Below, piece by piece: positions 58,970-64,000 of a stretch of 64,000 nucleotides of DNA. Source of the stretch: Laguncularia racemosa (taxonomy: Eukaryota; Streptophyta; Magnoliopsida; Myrtales; Combretaceae); contig JBBMOL010000047.1 in the NCBI GenBank assembly GCA_037954665.1, positions 310,001 to 374,000 on the forward strand, in the 5' to 3' direction. The notes below the pieces were generated by a model that saw only the letters and a program-made list of their open reading frames with translations, did not search any database and had not been told where the DNA came from. Within the stretch, counting starts at the first letter, position 1, and every line of letters begins with the position of its first letter. Both the position numbers and the translations under genes were made by a program.

Positions 58970-59710
58970 GAATTATGAAGAGGCATTCAGCCAAAGTTTC
59001 TCAAAAGTTGTTAACTTCAATCTCTACATGTAGCACCTTCCTCATACACACCTCCACAATAATTCACACCGCCACACACACACAGTGCACTCACTTCAAC
59101 CACCACTACACACACACAACATTTCACTTCACGATGCAATACCCTTTAACTCAATATTCACAACATAACTCCACCAATTCAATACACTCCCTTTCATCGC
59201 CACACATACACACACAAACACAACAACAAATTCAAATTGGCACCTTTAATGCAACTTACTCCACAAATGGTAAGAATTAATTTCAATTTCAAATGAAATG
59301 TAATCAATACCACTCAATAACTTCTTCAAGCTTAATGGATGTGTTTAAATTCAAATAATTTTCCTATTCTCCACACAAATTCAAATCTGGAAATTGTAAA
59401 TTGCACTCCCTAATTCCAAAAACTCTTACAAGAATTCACTTCTCTTTTATCACAAACAATGTATTTCTAATTTCATAACAAACACTAGGAAATGCACTTC
59501 TTACTCTACCAATTCCCTTCATGGCAAGTCAAGAACAAAGGAGCTACAACAAGATATCCACTTTTACTACAACAAACAACAAGTATGACACCACAATAAC
59601 AAAATCAAGTACTTCAATTCCATCTCAACACTTCGGATCAATAAGTAGAAATTCAAGTACCCTAATTTCAAGTTATGATGATCATGAAAATTCCTTTCTA
59701 AAAAACCAAT
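58970..59710 (-). other. Leader region of the short retrotransposon
   Basis: Between the primer-binding site and the tandem repeats there is CA-rich sequence (59040-59230) and AT-rich sequence. The small plus-strand frame at 59521-59730 is Ser/Thr-rich and has no domain; it is antisense to the element. Confidence 0.5.
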
Positions 59711-59722
59711 GCTCTGATACTA
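59711..59722 (-). other. Primer-binding site of the short retrotransposon
   Basis: TAGTATCAGAGC on the minus strand, one change from the initiator tRNA-Met complement TGGTATCAGAGC, lies 5 nt inside the 5' LTR. Confidence 0.82.
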
Positions 59723-59727
59723 AAAGG

Positions 59728-60655
59728 TGATGTGCTTCAATTGATGGATTGCAATTATACAATGTCAATTGAAGAATCAATCAAATAAGTCCACAAAATG
59801 TGTGATATCAACAATCTCTTAAACCCTAAAGTTCAAATGATATTCACGCAATTTACAATGACAATCAATTGTATTTCCGAAATAAAACAAATGAACAACA
59901 CGATAGAGTCCAATTTCCAACTAAAATGGCGTGAACTTTAGATTGGAAAGGAATCCCTAATTGGTGTGAAATATGAACAAAACAAAAACAAATCCAATCA
60001 CTCACTAGATATGACACACTAGTAATAATTGGAATCAACTTAAGAAAATTATTATTACTCACAAAATTCTTAAGCCAATCTAACCACAATTCCAATCTGA
60101 CCACAATTCCACACATGAAATTGATAAGAGATGTGATTTGCATGCAAGGACTCCTTGACGGCAAAGTGTTTGGTTTTTTTCAAATGTCAAAAAGTCCCCT
60201 AAAAACCCTAGTTAGCAAATATTTATGCTTGTTCCTATTTGGGTAAAACAAACCAAAAAAATTACAAATATGCCACTAAGTGGCCGGTTCTAAAATCAAA
60301 TTACAAGTTTCAAAATAAACAAAATAGCCTATTCTCATAGCAATAATTACATATTCAAATGGTCTTCAAGTGGTCGGTTCTTCAATTCAAGTGAATAATT
60401 TGTTGGACCGGTTCTTCTTTGGTTTATATCGGTCCATGAATAACCCACAAGCTAAGCTTTAGCGAGTTTATCCGTCGCCCTGTAAAAACCCACAAGTATA
60501 CCTGCTGGAATGCATAACAAATAAGTAATAGAAAAGAAGTTAGTAAACAAATAGTTTCGGGGTTGGTTTGTTCAAAGAGGACCCTCATTGCCAAATTTTG
60601 TAATCCTTTGGCTCTTACCTTAGTGATAGGTCCTGTAGGATTTTGATTCCTATCA
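59728..60655 (-). repeat. 5' LTR (928 bp) of the short retrotransposon
   Basis: It runs from TGATGTGCTTC to CCTATCA in plus orientation. It is slightly longer than its partner because of a small internal duplication near 60090. The frame for the polyprotein end (ITKVRAKGLQNLA) is also visible here. Confidence 0.9.
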
Positions 60656-61895
60656 CAAAATATGAACATGTACCAACCTTGAACCTTTACCATGTATATT
60701 ACAACTTATAGATTCTAGAGTAATGTGTAATTTCAAAAAAAAATATAAGGTACTTGATAAAGTAACTCGTAAAGTTTAAATTTAATTAAGTTTTAACAAA
60801 TATAATAGAAAAACAATTGAGTCAACTTAATTGACGATGTATTATTTTAGGCGAATATTCAGCAAGATTGTTAAATATATCTCATATCTCAAAAGTAAGA
60901 ATTTCTTGTAATATTTTTTTAATGAATTTTCTATACATATTTGTTGCAGTTTATCATCATACACAACATTGATTTATTATATGAATGATATTAGTTAGGT
61001 GTTGAGTGACAGTAATATTTTAAGTTAAATGGCAAAAAAGGCCCATAAAGTACCTTAAAATTTATAGATCACATAGGCTAAGGGTTTAAGGTGGTTTGAA
61101 AGATCATAAGATGAGCTTTGGTTTCAATTTTTGAAACCTTATCTACATTATTGGATATTGGAGAGGGGTTTCTATCATAATGTTTCATTTAATAATATAA
61201 CGAAGTATTGAAAAATATCATGAAATTTGACACATTTAGCTTATGACTTATTATTTCATACAAATGCTTAATAAGGCTATTAAATTTATCTCACTTGTTC
61301 AATAAGACTCCTATTTTCTTTAAGCTTCAAACTACCAAGCTCATTAACACTTTGCAATAAGGAATTATGTGAATTGGTTTAAGAATTATGACATTTTGAA
61401 AGAGGATTAGTGATCATTATCTCTATTAATGAAGTTTTGACTATGCCTATAAAGGTTATAATGATCAATGGTCATTATTAATATTAATGGAGTTTTTATT
61501 GTGTTACTGATGGCAGTGGGTGTGGTGGTGTGATTGGGTTTAAGGAACTCCCATACGTGAAGGAGAAGGAAGCCATTCACCTAACTCCCTTTAACCATCT
61601 AAACAACAACCCATAAAAAAAATGCACGTAAATGTGTAAAAAAAGAAAGAGAAAAAAAAAGAAGAAGGAAAACCGCACATGTGGGGATATATATATTTAG
61701 TTATCCTCCAAGTGAGTTATAAAGAGATAAAAAATGAGAATCCCATTATGGGATATTTATTCCATGTTCAACTTTTTCAGGCTATGAAGAGTTATGTTCA
61801 ACCAAGAAAATTCCACTATAGATTTTAGAATGACAAAAATTTAAGATTAATTCCATGCCACATGTAGCCAATAAAAAGAATTGATTACGACTTTG

Positions 61896-63046
61896 TATGT
61901 GCGTTAAATGAATTTTAAGTACATTAAATGTGTTTGAGAGTGAAAAACCCCAAATTCAAAGGAAATTCATGTCAAAGATGAAGTGGTAATTTAGAAAACC
62001 CCATATTTCAAAAATCAATTCAAAGTAAATTACTAAAACAACCTTACACAAATTAATTAAATGGGAATAATTTAGATTACAATTTTAATGTTAAGAGTAA
62101 GTGTAGTAAAGTAAATTGCTTACATATCTGGCATAAGAAGGAAATGAGTTTAATGTAGCTAATTTACCAATTAAAGGAAAAGTTTAAAAAAGTAAAAACC
62201 CTCCCTAAACCTATAAGCTATACACCGCTCTCTCTTCCTCTAACTCAATTTCTCATTCCATTTATAGCTCATTCCAATTGAATGTAAGAGGATACAAGAG
62301 CTCTATGAGGGCCTAATCAAGATTTAGAAGAGAATTTGATGAGTAATATCTCCTTTTAGTTCAATTAAGCTTAAATTACTATAGATGTTATAGGAATTAT
62401 AATCAATAATGCATCATCATAAGAAATTTGGTGGAATTGAAGAAGAGTATTTGGAAATCTAGCATCCACATTACCTTTCACGTAGAGCTTAGTGAAATAA
62501 GAGGAAATATAAATCATTTCATAATTATTTGAGCTTAGATTTTAGATATGTTCTTTAGAATCTTTTGATCTATAGTTTAAGATCACTTATTTAGTGTTAT
62601 GATGTGTTAATTGCAAGTAATTTAAAGAGGAAGTCTTTAAATACCCATTTGGAAGCTCAAGTAGAGATTTAAGTAGAGGTTAGTCTTCTTTTAAGGAAGT
62701 TTCCTCTAATCTTATGTTAATTTAAGCATTGAGATGATGGAACAAATGAAGAATTAATGTTTAGAAGCTTAATATAGTTGCTAGATGGAATTGCATCACC
62801 TGCAGTGTGAATGTTGGGATTATGAATTATGTTTTTGAAGATTAATTGAGTAATCTATACTATAATTGATGTCATGATGTGTACAATGTTTAAGTGTTAT
62901 TTAGAATTGAAAAATTGGATATATGATGATATGAGGTTTGCACCAATGCTAGGAAATGGTGTGATGATTTTGATTTATAGATCTTATGTTAGTTAATTTA
63001 GATTTGGGTTTTCGAATATCTTTAGTTGAAGTTTGAAATGAAGAAG
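61896..63046. repeat. 1151-bp segment present in X' only
   Basis: The flanks (GACTTTG and TTGATTAG) match one continuous site in block X at about 32975-32990, with TTG present at both edges here (61893-61895, 63047-63049). The segment contains decayed LTR-like sequence around 62160-62350, including a CT-rich stretch. It may be an insertion in X' or a deletion in X by a 3-bp repeat. Confidence 0.6.
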
Positions 63047-64000
63047 TTGATTAGAATTGGATGTTATTTGCACCTAATGTGGCTACAACATATAGGAAGT
63101 GGTTAGGGTGTTTTTTTTTTTTTTTTATATTCGATTTAGGTTAATTCATATTATACAATGTAGATTGGATGTTTATCTTAGCTTATATATGTTTAGGGTT
63201 TGTTTGGGTTGATATGGATATAAAATGAGTATGATTTTGATATGTACATAATGTTGATTCAATGTGAGTTATTTCAAAAAATTATAAGTGTAGTAATGTT
63301 AATGAATATGTTAATTTAAATGTTCATGAAGTTAATCTTGTAGTAATTTTAGTATTTATAATGTTGGTTGAATTAGATTCTTGCAATTGTTTATGTTACT
63401 TGAATATGATATTCTTGAATTTAAATTTCCAAAATTGATATGATTATGGTGATACAATTTTAATGTTCTTAGGAAGATTCAAAGTAGTTCTTGAAATGAA
63501 AACTTTTGATTCTTAAGATTCATGGATATTCAAAGTTTGAATGGTTATGCTCATTTGAATTTCCAGAAAAAGTATGAATGTTCATAAGATGTTTATCATA
63601 TTCTTCATAATCTTTGAAGTGTTCTTGAGCAATCACCCCCTTTGATCCTTAATGAGGGTCAAAATTCACCAAAATCTTGTTTTTCTACACAATTTGAGAT
63701 AAAAGTTGTGATTTAGTGTAATTGAATCAAAGGATTAGATTAAGTTCTTGGAAAAAGTGAGCTTGATCTTCCAATAATATGCCCAACTTGTGATTTAGTG
63801 TTTATGACCAAAATAAGGGTTAAAATAAAAAATTTGAAAACTAATAATAATAATAATAGTTTGTGGCATCCTTAGGATTAGATCAAACCAATTCTTGGAT
63901 GAACCAAATTGTCTATCCAATAAGCCATATTCATAGCCAATTTTAATTAAATAAAATATATTTAATTATAAAAAGTATAATTATAATTAACAAACTAATA

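Larger units (their letters stand above)
56301..60660 (-). mobile_element. Short LTR retrotransposon, internally deleted, CAAAA TSD
   Basis: LTRs at 56306-57222 (3') and 59728-60655 (5') flank about 2.5 kb. CAAAA at 56301-56305 and 60656-60660 is a perfect 5-bp target duplication, and block X gives the empty site. The ends are TGATG (left) and TATCA (right). A Met-tRNA-type primer site (59711-59722) sets the minus orientation. Inside, protease sequence and the polyprotein end survive. RT, RNase H and integrase are missing and gag is not recognisable, so it could only have moved with help from another element. Confidence 0.9.
55050..64000. repeat. Block X', second copy of 30328-33990, with two interruptions
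   Basis: The match is 55050-56305 and 60656 to the window end. It begins with a solo-LTR end in plus orientation (to GGGTGTTACA at 55172), the same junction as at 30461. So the LTR insertion came before the duplication. It is interrupted by the retrotransposon at 56306-60655 and by a segment at 61896-63046. No gene is supported. Confidence 0.85.

Noticed and set aside
59521..59730. 69-codon frame starting MASQEQRSYN as a small gene
   Set aside because: It lies antisense in the leader of the short retrotransposon, is Ser/Thr/Asn-rich and has no domain.
1..64000. An endogenous plant virus (pararetrovirus) insertion
   Set aside because: All RT-type sequences seen belong to Ty3/gypsy or Ty1/copia retrotransposons with LTRs, integrase or protease of those families; no movement-protein or coat-protein-like frame was noticed.

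Overview
This window is nuclear DNA of a flowering plant, most likely a eudicot. The evidence is a spliced plant receptor-like kinase gene, Ty3/gypsy elements of the Tat/Ogre and chromovirus lineages, a mudrA-type MULE, hAT-like miniature elements and AT-rich spacers. The species cannot be named. Only one gene looks intact: a two-exon leucine-rich-repeat receptor-like (pseudo)kinase on the minus strand at 8586-12288. Almost everything else that can be recognised is transposable-element (TE) DNA at different stages of decay.

Layout. Positions 1-5100 are a patchwork of simple repeats and degenerate repeats with broken host-gene pieces: a DRD1/CLSY-type SNF2 fragment and a possible WD40 fragment. 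A Ty1/copia RNase H remnant lies at 5330-5760. A 603-bp hAT-like element with an 8-bp target duplication is at 7442-8044. The kinase gene follows, then an AT-rich spacer. From 14999 to 28279 there is a nested pair: a second hAT-like element split by a 12.5-kb Ogre-type retrotransposon (15251-27805, minus strand). The Ogre keeps its 5' LTR, primer-binding site, extra ORF1, gag, protease, a predicted 118-nt intron, RT, two RNase H domains and integrase. It also has a 122-bp tandem array in its 3' untranslated region. Its 3' LTR is absent although a 5-bp target duplication (GTCAT) flanks the remaining ends.

Further right are a solo chromovirus LTR (28755-30461), a non-coding block X (about 30330-33990), LTR-like sequence, and a dead MULE with about 90-bp terminal inverted repeats (37750-41785). 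A third hAT-like copy ends at 43310. A decayed chromovirus (46344 to about 55050, minus strand) then abuts a second copy of block X (X', 55050-64000, running off the window). X' is split by a short, internally deleted LTR retrotransposon (56306-60655) with a clean CAAAA target duplication.

How it fits together. The nesting gives a relative history: the hAT-like element is older than the Ogre, and the solo LTR is older than the X duplication, which is older than the 56-60 kb element. Many premature stops in the TEs can be explained by C-to-T or G-to-A changes, as expected for methylated, silenced DNA. The most unusual points are the one-LTR Ogre with an intact target duplication, the frame-restoring intron inside it, the tandem arrays inside two retrotransposons, and the fragment of an RNA-directed DNA methylation remodeller lying among TEs. 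No new gene system was found that I could defend. Coordinates of decayed elements are estimates by eye.
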